The notes: generated by a model from the letters alone, not told the origin. Shown: positions 54,250 through 63,176, counted from the first letter of the stretch. The stretch is 64,000 nt of DNA from Jatrophihabitans sp. (GCA_036399055.1 DASWNX010000008.1:1-64000); one strand, 5' to 3'. A program made the numbers and translations.

Positions 54250-57200
54250 TCATATCGCGACCTGCATGGCCAGGCCGTCGGGCGCCGAGGCGCGAGTCGC
54301 GTCGGTGACCAGCAGGCCGCGTCCGGGCATCGATGCCAGAGGCGGCCCACCGATGCGGACTCCGAGCAGTTCCCCGTCAGCAGGGCTCGGTTGCAGCAGC
54401 AGCCCGGTTCGACGGCGGCGCACGGCTGCGGCCGGTCCACGAAAGCTCATCGCGAGCTCTTCCGAGCGCGTCGCCGCGATCACGGCGGCGTGGTGGCTGG
54501 TCGCCAGCTCGGTCAAGAAGGCTCCGCTGGCGGTGTCGGTGAACTGCTCCGCGTCATCGATCAACACCAGCTGCCCGGTGAAGGCAGCGCAGGCGCCATC
54601 GACACCGGGCGCCGACGAGTCCGGCGCGAGGACGTCCAGGCCCTGCCGGCTCGCCCAAGCCGCCAGCGGTGATCGAGGCGGGGCGGCGACCAGCATGGCC
54701 AACCCAGCAGCCAGCCCCTGTCGAGCGATCACGACGGCGGTGGTGCTGCGACCACTCAGGGGCGGGCCGGCGATCAGGAATCTGGCGTGTGTGACGAACA
54801 GCTCTGCCCAGACGGGGGATGCCTCATCGCCGCCGACTCCGAGAAGGCAGTCGCCGGGTCGCCCGGTCAGCTCCTCGGCGTCCCGGCCGAGGTTGTGATC
54901 ACCCTCGGCGGCGCCGCGCGGTTGGCGGGCTGCCAGATCGGCCTGACGCACCGATGCCGGCAGGCTCCTGATTCTGATCGTGGGTCCCGGCGCGGTCATC
55001 GAGTCGGCGCCAGCCCCGCTCAGCTGCTGCACGGCGGCGTGTTGCGCTCCCGGACCGGTGTCGGCGGTGAGTAGCGCCAGTTGGACCTCTAAGCCGTCGT
55101 CGGCACTCACCGCGCGTCCAGGGCCGAACCGAGCCGGAAGGCTGGACGGTCTCAATCCGACGCTTGCGTAGTCACCGCGGTCGATGAGACCCAGCAACAA
55201 CTTGCGGCTCAGCGCCGGAGCGATCCGCAACCCCAGCATCGCTCGGTCGCCGGCGATGAGCACCGTGATGCCGACAGCGGCTCCATCGCGTGAGAGCCGG
55301 AGCAGCGCCTCCACCGAACGGCCGGCGTCGTAGTCGTCACTGAGCGCGGTGAAGCCCTCCCAGCCGTCGAGGGCGAGCACGATCACCGGCAGCGGTGTGC
55401 CGCTCAGATGAGCCTCCGCCAGAGTGCTCACGCCCAGATCCGCCAGCAGGCGTTGCCTGGCGGCGAGCTCCTCGACCAGTCGGGCGCTCAGCCGCGCCAC
55501 CGCCCTTGGATCATCACGGCTGACCACCGCGCCGCAATGCGGCAGCCGCGCGAAATGACCGAAGCTCTGACCGGAGCAGTCCAGCACGTATAGGTGAAGC
55601 TGCGCCGCGTCCAGTTGTTCACAGGCTTGCCCCAGAATGGTGCGCAGCGCACTGGTGCGCCCTGATCTCGGACTGCCGATGAACCCGATCGAGCCGCCCG
55701 TGAGCAGGTCATGAGAGGCCGCGAACTGCCGCTGCCGGCCGGGATCGTCGACCAGCCCGAATCGGACTCCGAAGCCAGCCGCTGGGTCGCGACCGAGGTC
55801 AGCGGTCCTCAGACGAGAGGGGAGCGGCGGCAGCCATGGGCGTTCGGGCAGCGGGCGCTTCAGCTCGCTGACTGCCTCGAGCATCGCCGCCTGCAGCAAG
55901 GAGTGCTCGTCGTCGGCGTCGGTGATGACGGGGGCGGGCTCGCTCGCCCGGTTCCACGCGTCCAACGAGGTGATCGTGATGGCTTGGGCCCCGACAGGGC
56001 GTCGTCCGACTCGGGCAGTCTGAAACTCGACCAGGCCGTCAGCGAGTTGGGCGAAGCCCCGACCGGGCTGGTTCTTGGAGATGCGGTGTGCGGCATCGCT
56101 GCCTATCACGTCGTGGGACTCCGCCGCGTCGGTGACCCGAAGTGCGATGCGCAGCGAGACGTTGGCTTTGATCTGAGGAGAGACCACGCCAGCCGGCCGC
56201 TGAGTGGCCAGCACCAGGTGCAGTCCCAGGGACCGGCCGCGTTGCGCGATGCCGATAAGGCCGGAGAGGAAGTCGGGCAGTTCTTCGGCCAGGTAGGCGA
56301 ATTCATCCACCACCATGACCAGCCTGGCCAGCCTGTGACGTTCGTGAGATGCCGATCGCCGGTAGTCGTCGAATTCGGCCACGCCGGCCTGGGCGAACGC
56401 GATTTCGCGGCGGCGGATCTCGGCCTGCAGAGAGGTCAGCGCCCGACTGGTGAGATGACCGTCGAGGTCTGTCACCAGCCCGAGTGTGTGTGGAAAGGCC
56501 GCGCACTCGGCGAAGGCGGAGCCGCCCTTATAGTCGATCAAGACGAAGGCCACATCGTCTGGCGCATGCCGCCTCGCCAAGCCCGTCACCAGGCTGCGCA
56601 ACAGCTCCGACTTGCCGGATCCGGTGGAACCGGCGATGAGCGCGTGCGGCCCGTCCCGGAGGAGATTCAGCTCGACCGGTCCGGTGGCGGCCATTCCGAT
56701 CGGCGTCGCGACCGGCGTCGGAGTCGCCCACTGCCGCGACAACGACTCCGCGGTGACGTCCGCCCCCTCTAACAGGTCCGCCAACCAGACCTCGGTGGGC
56801 AACTCCGCGACGTCGGTGGAGTCGGCGTCCTGCAGCGGGGCCAGCGAGCGTGCCAGCTGCTCCGCCCACCGCGCCGACACCCGGTCGGTGGCTGCCCGCA
56901 GTGCTTGTCGGCCAGGCTGGCAGAGCTCCAGCGTCGAACCGGTCTCGGACGTGAGCACCGCTGTGGAGTGGCATGAGGGCGGCAACAACCGGGACTCCTG
57001 GTCGATGCAGACAGCGGTCACTCCGACCGTCGGACCCTGTTCGAGCACCAGCTGGAGGCCGTCGAGGCCGGCCAGCGCGCTTGCCCGGTCCAGGAGCACG
57101 ACGATCCGCGGGCCCGACCAGTTGCCACCGGCGCGTTCGGTCCGCCGGTCGGCGATCACGGAGAGCAGGTCCCTCAGCAGCAGGCGGTGCCCGTCCGGCT

Positions 57201-58506
57201 CGGTCGTGACCGCCTTGACCGTCGCGCCCGCCCATCTGAGCCACCGCCAGTCGGCGATCTCGCCGTCCAGCAGCGCGACCACCGCAAGGTCGCGCGGCGA
57301 GTGCAACGCCAGCAATTGCCCTATCACCCACCGTCCGGAGCCTCGCGCCAATGACAACGGACCCGCCAGCCCGAGCGGGCCGTCGAGGAGTGAGACGGTG
57401 GCCGGCATCCCCTCGATCACCTCAGCCGGCAGCGCGCGCCCTGACCGGGTCGCCGTGGTGTCAGCGGCTTGGTCGGCGATGCCCAGGCGAACAGTGAGGA
57501 AGCAGGACCCGCTCGGCCGGCGCTCCCACAAACGACAGTCGGGAACGGTCGCGGCCTGCAGCACGGCGGCCGCGTCGATGAAGTCCCGGTGGCGTCTGGC
57601 TTTCTCCGCCGCCAGCCGAGCCTCAAGTCGTTCCCGCGCGAACGCCTCGGCCCGGGCGTGCGCCTTGCCGGCCTGGTCGCGACTTCGACGCCATTCCCTA
57701 CGGTCGACAGCTGCCCCTGCCAGCATGGTCAGCGGGCTCAGCAACGCGAAGGCCAGGAATTGGTTGTTGCGCATCAGAAGCGCGAAGCCGACACCGAGCA
57801 CCGCGGGAGCCAACCCGGCCACCCATTGCAGACGGGGCCGGCCCAGGACCGGCTGCTCAGCGGGAAACTCGACGGGATCGCGGCTCAGGGGGTCTGCGAT
57901 GTGCGGCGGCCGGTGCACGAGCAACCCACCCTGGCCGTCTGCGCTGACCGCCGCGGGCGGTTCGCCGGCGGCGAGCACGCTTAACAGCGAGTCGCCCACT
58001 CTGAGCGCCGCGCCCAATCCGACGGGGCGCGGCTCGGTGGTGACCTGAGTGCCGTTCAGCCAGGTGCCATTGGTGGAATCCAAATCACGCACCGTGATGC
58101 CTCGAAGATCGACACAGAGCTCGGCGTGCCGCCGTGACACGTCCGGGTCCTGAAGCTCCAGGTCAGACCCTTGGGCGCGCCCGATGAGGTGGCGTCCACG
58201 TGATAGCGCCCGCAGCTGGCCGCTGTCCGGGCCGCCGACCACCCGGAGCTGGAGTGCTGAGCCAGCCGAGCAGGCTCGCATTCCACTGGCGCCCAGGGTG
58301 ATCACGCAGCCAGAACGCAGGCCGGGCCCACCCAGCAGCGCCTCCTCGGGCAGCGGCCTGCCTCCGCTGGCTAGGGCGGTGACCGCGGAATCTCCCGCCA
58401 ACGCCGCGAACAGCGGAGCTAACTGCCTGGCTGTGGTCCCGCTCTGGGCGCGGATCTCGATGTCCCGTTCGCCATCTCGGGATCGGAGCGTCAGTTTCAC
58501 CCGCAT
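54250..58506 (-). CDS. FHA-FtsK/SpoIIIE type VII secretion-like ATPase
   Basis: A 1418-aa protein. Order: a ubiquitin-like or first-FHA-like domain (about 1-75), an FHA domain (about 88-175; GRHLIGRAQGSDLELQD, VSRRHAEL, STNGTWLNG), two membrane helices (about 231-268), a linker, then three FtsK/SpoIIIE P-loop domains. ATPase 1 has an intact Walker A GSTGSGKS (about 625) and Walker B VMVVDEFAYLA (about 730). ATPase 2 (GSPRSGRTS, about 944) and ATPase 3 (GPPLSGRSTT, about 1246) have the lysine replaced by arginine. This is the EssC/EccC design of type VII secretion, with an N-terminal FHA as in Firmicute EssC. A WXG100 gene is divergent from it. No EccB, EccD, EccE or mycosin gene is present. 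Confidence 0.9.
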   Translation of the reverse strand: MRVKLTLRSRDGERDIEIRAQSGTTARQLAPLFAALAGDSAVTALASGGRPLPEEALLGGPGLRSGCVITLGASGMRACSAGSALQLRVVGGPDSGQLRALSRGRHLIGRAQGSDLELQDPDVSRRHAELCVDLRGITVRDLDSTNGTWLNGTQVTTEPRPVGLGAALRVGDSLLSVLAAGEPPAAVSADGQGGLLVHRPPHIADPLSRDPVEFPAEQPVLGRPRLQWVAGLAPAVLGVGFALLMRNNQFLAFALLSPLTMLAGAAVDRREWRRSRDQAGKAHARAEAFARERLEARLAAEKARRHRDFIDAAAVLQAATVPDCRLWERRPSGSCFLTVRLGIADQAADTTATRSGRALPAEVIEGMPATVSLLDGPLGLAGPLSLARGSGRWVIGQLLALHSPRDLAVVALLDGEIADWRWLRWAGATVKAVTTEPDGHRLLLRDLLSVIADRRTERAGGNWSGPRIVVLLDRASALAGLDGLQLVLEQGPTVGVTAVCIDQESRLLPPSCHSTAVLTSETGSTLELCQPGRQALRAATDRVSARWAEQLARSLAPLQDADSTDVAELPTEVWLADLLEGADVTAESLSRQWATPTPVATPIGMAATGPVELNLLRDGPHALIAGSTGSGKSELLRSLVTGLARRHAPDDVAFVLIDYKGGSAFAECAAFPHTLGLVTDLDGHLTSRALTSLQAEIRRREIAFAQAGVAEFDDYRRSASHERHRLARLVMVVDEFAYLAEELPDFLSGLIGIAQRGRSLGLHLVLATQRPAGVVSPQIKANVSLRIALRVTDAAESHDVIGSDAAHRISKNQPGRGFAQLADGLVEFQTARVGRRPVGAQAITITSLDAWNRASEPAPVITDADDEHSLLQAAMLEAVSELKRPLPERPWLPPLPSRLRTADLGRDPAAGFGVRFGLVDDPGRQRQFAASHDLLTGGSIGFIGSPRSGRTSALRTILGQACEQLDAAQLHLYVLDCSGQSFGHFARLPHCGAVVSRDDPRAVARLSARLVEELAARQRLLADLGVSTLAEAHLSGTPLPVIVLALDGWEGFTALSDDYDAGRSVEALLRLSRDGAAVGITVLIAGDRAMLGLRIAPALSRKLLLGLIDRGDYASVGLRPSSLPARFGPGRAVSADDGLEVQLALLTADTGPGAQHAAVQQLSGAGADSMTAPGPTIRIRSLPASVRQADLAARQPRGAAEGDHNLGRDAEELTGRPGDCLLGVGGDEASPVWAELFVTHARFLIAGPPLSGRSTTAVVIARQGLAAGLAMLVAAPPRSPLAAWASRQGLDVLAPDSSAPGVDGACAAFTGQLVLIDDAEQFTDTASGAFLTELATSHHAAVIAATRSEELAMSFRGPAAAVRRRRTGLLLQPSPADGELLGVRIGGPPLASMPGRGLLVTDATRASAPDGLAMQVAI

Positions 58507-58557
58507 GCCGAGAGTGTCGTCGATCTCAGGAGCTGATCACCGGCTGGTCGCGGCAGC

Positions 58558-58582
58558 TGTGGATAACGGCGCCTTGTCCACA
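58558..58582. promoter_or_regulatory. Inverted pair of DnaA-box-like sites
   Basis: TGTGGATAA (58558-58566, complement of TTATCCACA) and TTGTCCACA (58574-58582) face each other 7 nt apart. They form a CTGTGGA/TCCACAG inverted repeat in the promoter shared by the FtsK-like and WXG100 genes. Confidence 0.6.
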
Positions 58583-58688
58583 GGACGGCCGCGACCGCCT
58601 CCCGCCGGCCCGTGACGCGCATACGGTTGGCCCGCTGATCGCCACCTTGATCAGGCGCCTACCGGACACGAGCAGAGGATTACCGCAC

Positions 58689-58982
58689 ATGACGGGATTG
58701 AAAGTCTCACCACAGCAGCTCAGCACCCTTGGCGGCAGTTGCGCTCGGACCGCCACCGATATCCGCGGCCAACAGGCCAACCTGAAAGGTCAGTTGACGC
58801 CGCTGTTCGGCGCAGACTGGTCAGGCGCAGCCGCCACCCAGTTCGCGGCCTTGTACGAGCAGTTCAACAAGAACGCCGAAGGCCTGACGGCCGCCCTGGA
58901 AGGAATCGGCGGCCTGCTCAGCCATGCCGGTCAGAGCTATGCGGCGGTGGAGCAGCAGATCGCCGCTTCTTTCCGGGGGTGA
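58689..58982 (+). CDS. WXG100-family (ESAT-6-like) protein
   Basis: A 97-aa helical-hairpin protein. The W-x-G turn is W44-S-G46 (GADWSGAAATQF), flanked by two amphipathic helices. A YxxxE motif (Y84-A-A-V-E88) lies in the C-terminal helix and matches the YxxxD/E secretion signal. It is the expected substrate and partner of the divergent FHA-FtsK protein. ATG 58689 gives the usual length of about 100 residues. Confidence 0.92.
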   Translation: MTGLKVSPQQLSTLGGSCARTATDIRGQQANLKGQLTPLFGADWSGAAATQFAALYEQFNKNAEGLTAALEGIGGLLSHAGQSYAAVEQQIAASFRG

Positions 58983-59018
58983 ACGGCCGGGTCGCCGGCC
59001 AAGCGATAGCGTCCAGGG

Positions 59019-59597
59019 GTGACTGGCGCATCCTCGGACATCCTGCACCTGGTCGAAGCGGCCTATCGGCAGCATTTCGAAACCGTTCCGGCCCGTGCCT
59101 CGGTGTCCTTTCTGGGCCTCGATCCGATCGAGGTCCTGCGCTACGCCGACGGTCGCCAGGATCACTACCTCAGCCTTGGCATGTCCCGTTACCCGATGGC
59201 AGACCCTGCCGAGCTCGTGATCGCCGCGGACAGCGCGCCCCGGGCGGAGCTGCTGTTGTCGGTGGCGGGCCGCCCGGATCTGCTGTGGCGCAAGCTGGCG
59301 GTGCTGGCAGCGGCGCCGGCGGTGGAGGGCGCGGTGTATCAGGTGGGCAACCGAGTGGACCTGACTGAGCCGCTATGCCCAGGTTCTCGTTGCACCGGCG
59401 GGGTTCTGGCAACCGCGGGACTGCAGCCGGTCACCGCCCCAGGGGTGGCGGCCGTGCAGATCCTGCGGGTGCTTCCGGCGACCCAGACGGAGCTTGCCTG
59501 GGCAAGGGTCCACGGCAGTGAGCAGCTGCAACAGCGCTGGCTGGCCGCCGGAACAGACCTGGCTGACCTGACGCGCGACCCTGTCGAGTTGAGCTGA
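59019..59597 (+). CDS. SUFU-domain (suppressor of fused) protein
   Basis: A 192-aa protein resembling the bacterial suppressor-of-fused family: VSFLGLDPIEVLRY, YLSLGMSRYPM, a GRPDLLWRKLAVLAAAPAVEG core and a late VLPATQTELAWARVHG. Bacterial SUFU proteins often occur with toxin-immunity or secretion genes, acting as immunity or accessory proteins. GTG start 36 bp after the WXG100 stop, so likely the same transcript. Function here is inferred only from that position. Confidence 0.8.
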   Translation: MTGASSDILHLVEAAYRQHFETVPARASVSFLGLDPIEVLRYADGRQDHYLSLGMSRYPMADPAELVIAADSAPRAELLLSVAGRPDLLWRKLAVLAAAPAVEGAVYQVGNRVDLTEPLCPGSRCTGGVLATAGLQPVTAPGVAAVQILRVLPATQTELAWARVHGSEQLQQRWLAAGTDLADLTRDPVELS

Positions 59598-59703
59598 GGC
59601 TGGCTGGCGTGCTCGGGTGACGAATGGCACGTCGCCTTGAGCGTCTTCAACGACACGGCGTCCGGCACGATAACCGCAAGCAAGCCGACCCGAGGAGGTA
59701 GCT

Positions 59704-60207
59704 GTGCAGTTCGGCCGTAGCTATGAGGAGTTCGAGGTCGGCACGACCTATCGGCACTGGCCCGGCAAGACCATCACCGAAGCCGACGACCACCTCTTCT
59801 GTCTCATCACCATGAACCACCACCCGTTGCACCTAGACGCCAATTACGCGGAGAACACCACTCAGTTCGGCAAGAACGTGGTGGTCGGCAACCTGATCTA
59901 CTCGGTGCTGCTGGGCCAATCGGTGGCCGACGTCTCAGGCAAGGCCATCGCCAACCTGGAGATCGAGTCGTTGCGCCACGTGGCGCCGACCTTCCACGGT
60001 GACACGATCTACGGCGAGACCCTGGTGCTCGACAAGTGGGAGTCCAAGTCCAAGGACGACCGGGGGGTCGTCTATGTCGAGACCAAGGGCTACAAGCAGG
60101 ACGGCACGGTGGTCTGCGTGTTCCGGCGCAAGGTCATGGTCCCCAAGCAGAACTACCTCGACGCTCGCGGCGGGGAGCAGCCCGGCCGGCCCACGCCGAG
60201 CAGTTGA
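59704..60207 (+). CDS. MaoC-family hotdog dehydratase
   Basis: A 167-aa hotdog-fold enzyme of the MaoC type, probably hydrating an enoyl-CoA or mesaconyl-CoA-like substrate. The conserved active-site region is DDHLFCLITMNHHPLHLD (Asp/His), followed by FGKNVVVGNLIYS and LRHVAPTFHGDTIYGE. GTG start immediately after GAGGAGGTA. It is tail-to-tail with the NUDIX gene, with only 3 bp between stops. Confidence 0.9.
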   Translation: MQFGRSYEEFEVGTTYRHWPGKTITEADDHLFCLITMNHHPLHLDANYAENTTQFGKNVVVGNLIYSVLLGQSVADVSGKAIANLEIESLRHVAPTFHGDTIYGETLVLDKWESKSKDDRGVVYVETKGYKQDGTVVCVFRRKVMVPKQNYLDARGGEQPGRPTPSS

Positions 60208-60210
60208 GGC

Positions 60211-60606
60211 CTAGACCGGCAGCAGCCGCCAGTCGGTCAGCGCCTCGATCAGGCCAGCGGTCAGCGGTAGCCCGGTCATGCCTGCCAAATCGAACCACCC
60301 GGCGGCGGCGGCGTCATCACCGGCCCGCAGCGTGCCACCGAGGACTCGACAGAGAAAGTCGTCGATCACGTACTCCTCATCATTCGGCGCCGGTCGGTGA
60401 ACCCGGCCCACCCATCGGATGACCTCGACGGCCAGACCGGTCTCCTCGCCGACCTCGCGCACGCACGCGGCCGCCGGCGATTCCTCAGGCTCGCACTTGC
60501 CGCCGGGCACCGACCAGCTCAGGGCAGCGGGGGGCTTGGAACGCAGGATCAGTAGCAGCCTGCCCCGCTCGTCGAAGACGATGCCGCCGGCGGCTGAGAT
60601 AGACAT
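60211..60606 (-). CDS. NUDIX hydrolase
   Basis: A 131-aa NUDIX protein, beginning MSISAAGGIVFDERGRLL. The Nudix box is GGKCEPEESP followed by REVGEETGL (GX5EX7REUXEEXGU). Typical substrates are nucleoside diphosphates linked to another group, such as oxidised nucleotides or sugar nucleotides. I placed the start at ATG 60606; the frame is open further upstream but that overlaps the divergent zinc-ribbon gene. Confidence 0.9.
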   Translation of the reverse strand: MSISAAGGIVFDERGRLLLILRSKPPAALSWSVPGGKCEPEESPAAACVREVGEETGLAVEVIRWVGRVHRPAPNDEEYVIDDFLCRVLGGTLRAGDDAAAAGWFDLAGMTGLPLTAGLIEALTDWRLLPV

Positions 60607-60661
60607 GCGCCACAGTCTGCCAACATTGACGCGACGCCGGCCTCCGGTGCACCTTGGGCAG

Positions 60662-61291
60662 ATGGGTTTCTCATGGTGCCCCCGATGCGGCAACGACCTC
60701 GTGGCCCCGACCGAATACGACAAGGCGTGGCGATGCTCGCGGCACGGCCAAACCTTGCCGCTCACCCTTCTCGCCAGGTTGGACGAGCCGGCGATCCGGC
60801 ATCTCTGCGACCACTCGGAGGTGCCGCTCTGGCTGCCGGACCCGATGCCGGTGGGCTGGACGCTGGCGGGCCTGGCCACCGTCGGCGACGTGCCCGGCGG
60901 ATTCAAGGCCACCGTCGTCTCGTTGCGCGGCCCCGCGCCGTTGGGTGGGACCGGGGAATGGCTGATCGTGGCGGAGGAGCCGGGTATCGGGCTCGGAGCG
61001 AGCTATGCCGGTGCGGAGATGAGCGCGCCGCCGCCGGTGTCGTCGGAGCTGCCTACTGCCAAAGTGCACGCGCTCGGCCACCCGACCCCGCTCTGGCCGG
61101 TCCCGGACTCTCCTGCCGACCGCAGCGCCTACGTGGGTGAGGCGGCCGGGGTGTGGCTGTGGCTGATCAGTTTTCCTGCCGACGCCGGCTACGCGGTGTT
61201 GGAGGACCTCGCCGTGACGGACCTGCGCGATCAGCACCTGCCGATCCTGGAATCCGGAGAGCTCTCCCTGCGGCTCAGGCCGGGCCACTGA
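60662..61291 (+). CDS. DUF6758-family zinc-ribbon protein
   Basis: A 209-aa protein with an N-terminal zinc ribbon: CPRCG and a later CSRHG. The rest is an alpha/beta part with PLWLPDPMPVGWTLAGLA and GEAAGVWLWLISFPADAG, the pattern of actinobacterial DUF6758. Function unknown. ATG 60662 is chosen because the cysteine knuckle starts there; only 55 bp separate it from the divergent NUDIX gene. In several actinobacteria the family lies near the PHP-domain gene, as here. Confidence 0.8.
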   Translation: MGFSWCPRCGNDLVAPTEYDKAWRCSRHGQTLPLTLLARLDEPAIRHLCDHSEVPLWLPDPMPVGWTLAGLATVGDVPGGFKATVVSLRGPAPLGGTGEWLIVAEEPGIGLGASYAGAEMSAPPPVSSELPTAKVHALGHPTPLWPVPDSPADRSAYVGEAAGVWLWLISFPADAGYAVLEDLAVTDLRDQHLPILESGELSLRLRPGH

Positions 61292-61333
61292 CGCCGCGCC
61301 CGGCCAGCGCCGCCATGCCGTGACCTGCCGGCA

Positions 61334-61423
61334 GCCGAGCTGGCAGGCGACTGGCACCCGGACTGCGGCCGAGCTGGCAGGCGACTGGCACCCGGACCGC
61401 GGCCGAACTGGCAGGCGAACTGG
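61334..61423 (+). repeat. 34-bp tandem repeat
   Basis: Two near-identical 34-bp units (61334-61367, 61368-61401; core GCCGAGCTGGCAGGCGACTG) and a partial third. Located between the DUF6758 gene and the small membrane protein. Non-coding. Confidence 0.8.
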
Positions 61424-61527
61424 CGGCAAGGCAGGAGCGCCTCCCACCAAACCTGCCGGCATCCGGTAGACAGGTCTCGACCTGTGGTTGAGATCAATCG
61501 CGTCGAACGGGCATCGAGGAGTCAAGC

Positions 61528-61680
61528 GTGATCAAGAAGCTCGGCATGCTGCTCCTCATCGCGTTCCTGATCTTCTTCGTAGTCAACTCGCCCGCCGACG
61601 CCGCCGCAGTGGTGAAGAACACCCAACAGCTGCTCGCCGACGGGTTCCAGAGCCTCAGCGAATTCATCCGGAGCTTCTAG
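61528..61680 (+). CDS. 50-aa single-helix membrane protein
   Basis: A short gene: GTG start, GAGGAG 7 nt upstream. A lysine-rich start MIKKL precedes one hydrophobic helix (about residues 6-19, LGMLLLIAFLIFFVV), then an amphipathic C-terminal part (NTQQLLADGFQSLSEFIRS). It has the layout of a small membrane-anchored protein or signal-anchored peptide. It precedes the PH-domain gene by 22 bp and is probably co-transcribed with it. No family recognised. Confidence 0.65.
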   Translation: MIKKLGMLLLIAFLIFFVVNSPADAAAVVKNTQQLLADGFQSLSEFIRSF

Positions 61681-61702
61681 GACGACCTGGCGAGCGCGCG
61701 CC

Positions 61703-62254
61703 ATGAAAGATCACGGCAAGTACCTGATCCCGTCGGAGCGGTCCGTCGTGGTCACCCGACGGCATTGGGCCAGCCTGGCCAAGGTCGGCGCGGTGTGCGC
61801 GGCCGTGTTCCTGGTGGCGCTGCTGATGGTGATGTACCTCGGCGACGAGCAGTTCTTCGCCGTGATCGGAGTGCTCGGCCTCCTCGGATCGCTCGGATGG
61901 TTCGGCTTCGCCTGGTGGTTCTGGGTCACCGAGGAGTTCGTCATCACCGACAAGCGGGTGCTCATCGTCAGCGGGGTGATCACCCGGCGGGTGGCCATCA
62001 TGCCCCTGACGAAGGTCACCGATCTGACCTATGAACGCTCGGTTCTGGGCCGGATGCTCGGCTACGGAGTCTTCGTCATGGAATCGGCCGGTCAGCACCA
62101 GGCGATGAGCCGGGTCGAGTACCTGCCCAGGCCCGACCAGCTCTACCACGAAGTCTCGACGTTGCTGTTCGGCCCCCACTCGGTGCTCAGCCCCCGCGGA
62201 CGTCCCGTCGCCGGCAGTGACCTCCCGACAACGCCGCTGCCTCCACTGGGCTGA
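61703..62254 (+). CDS. Bacterial PH-domain membrane protein (YdbS/DUF304-like)
   Basis: A 183-aa protein with two adjacent membrane helices (about 26-49 and 54-75) followed by a bacterial PH domain (about 76-165; FVITDKRVLIVSGVITRRVAIMPLTKVTDLTYE). bPH2-type proteins sit on the cytoplasmic membrane face, perhaps binding lipids or partners. Function unknown. It follows the 50-aa membrane protein. Confidence 0.88.
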   Translation: MKDHGKYLIPSERSVVVTRRHWASLAKVGAVCAAVFLVALLMVMYLGDEQFFAVIGVLGLLGSLGWFGFAWWFWVTEEFVITDKRVLIVSGVITRRVAIMPLTKVTDLTYERSVLGRMLGYGVFVMESAGQHQAMSRVEYLPRPDQLYHEVSTLLFGPHSVLSPRGRPVAGSDLPTTPLPPLG

Positions 62255-62294
62255 GCGAGGTCATCGGGCGCCAGGGTGCACGTAGGGTGGCCCG

Positions 62295-63176
62295 ATGATC
62301 GATCTGCACGCTCACACCACCGCCAGCGACGGCAGCGACACCCCGCTTGAGCTGGTGCGCAACGCGGTGGCGGCCGGCCTGCACACCTTGGCCATCACCG
62401 ATCACGACACCACCGGCGGGTGGGAGGAAGCCACCACGGCAGTGGAGCAGCTGGACGTGGCGTTCACCCTGATCCGTGGCACCGAGTTCTCCTGCGTCTA
62501 TGACGACCACGGCGTCCGGATCAGCCTGCACCTGCTCGGTTACCTGTTCGACCCGGACGCCGAGGCGCTCAAGGCCGAGCGCGCCCGGCTGCGCGAGAGC
62601 CGGCTGGGCCGCGGTGAGGCGATCGTCGACGCCCTGGTCGCAGCCGGTTACCCGATCAGCTGGCAACAGGTCCTCGACATCGCAGACGGCGGCGCCGTGG
62701 GACGTCCGCACATCGGCCAGGCGCTGCTGCAGGCAGGCGTCGTCGAGAGCGTCACCGACGCTTTCAGCCACCTGCTGTCCAGCTCGTCTCCCTACTACGT
62801 GCCGAAGCTCGAGATGCCCGTGCAGGTGGCGATCGAGCTGATCCGGCAGGCCGGCGGCGTGCCGGTGATCGCCCACCCCTGGGCTCGCAAGCGCGGCCGG
62901 ATCCTGGACGAGGCGGCGTTGCGAAGCCTGGTGGACTCGGGGCTGCTCGGCATCGAGGTCGACCACCTCGACCATGCGGGCGCCGACCGGGCCCGGTTGG
63001 CCGAGCTCACCGCCGAACTCGGCCTGTTCGCCACCGGATCCTCTGATTACCACGGCACCCGCAAGTCGGTCCGGCTCGGCGCCGAGACCACGAGCCCGCA
63101 GTCCTTGCGACGGCTGCTCAACCTGGCCACCGGACTCGACGTCATCCGTTCGGAGCCGGCGGCCCAGGCGGTGTGA
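62295..63176 (+). CDS. PHP-domain phosphoesterase
   Basis: A 293-aa PHP-domain protein of the type that includes RNase AM and 3',5'-nucleotide bisphosphate phosphatase. Metal ligands: DLHAHTTASDG at the N-terminus, ITDHDTT (about 36), a GTEFSC segment, IAHPWA (about 194) and TGSSDYHG (about 248). The inserted subdomain of about 60-190 is typical of YciV-like proteins. Likely a phosphoesterase acting on short nucleotides. The promoter region is only 40 bp from the upstream gene. Confidence 0.92.
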   Translation: MIDLHAHTTASDGSDTPLELVRNAVAAGLHTLAITDHDTTGGWEEATTAVEQLDVAFTLIRGTEFSCVYDDHGVRISLHLLGYLFDPDAEALKAERARLRESRLGRGEAIVDALVAAGYPISWQQVLDIADGGAVGRPHIGQALLQAGVVESVTDAFSHLLSSSSPYYVPKLEMPVQVAIELIRQAGGVPVIAHPWARKRGRILDEAALRSLVDSGLLGIEVDHLDHAGADRARLAELTAELGLFATGSSDYHGTRKSVRLGAETTSPQSLRRLLNLATGLDVIRSEPAAQAV

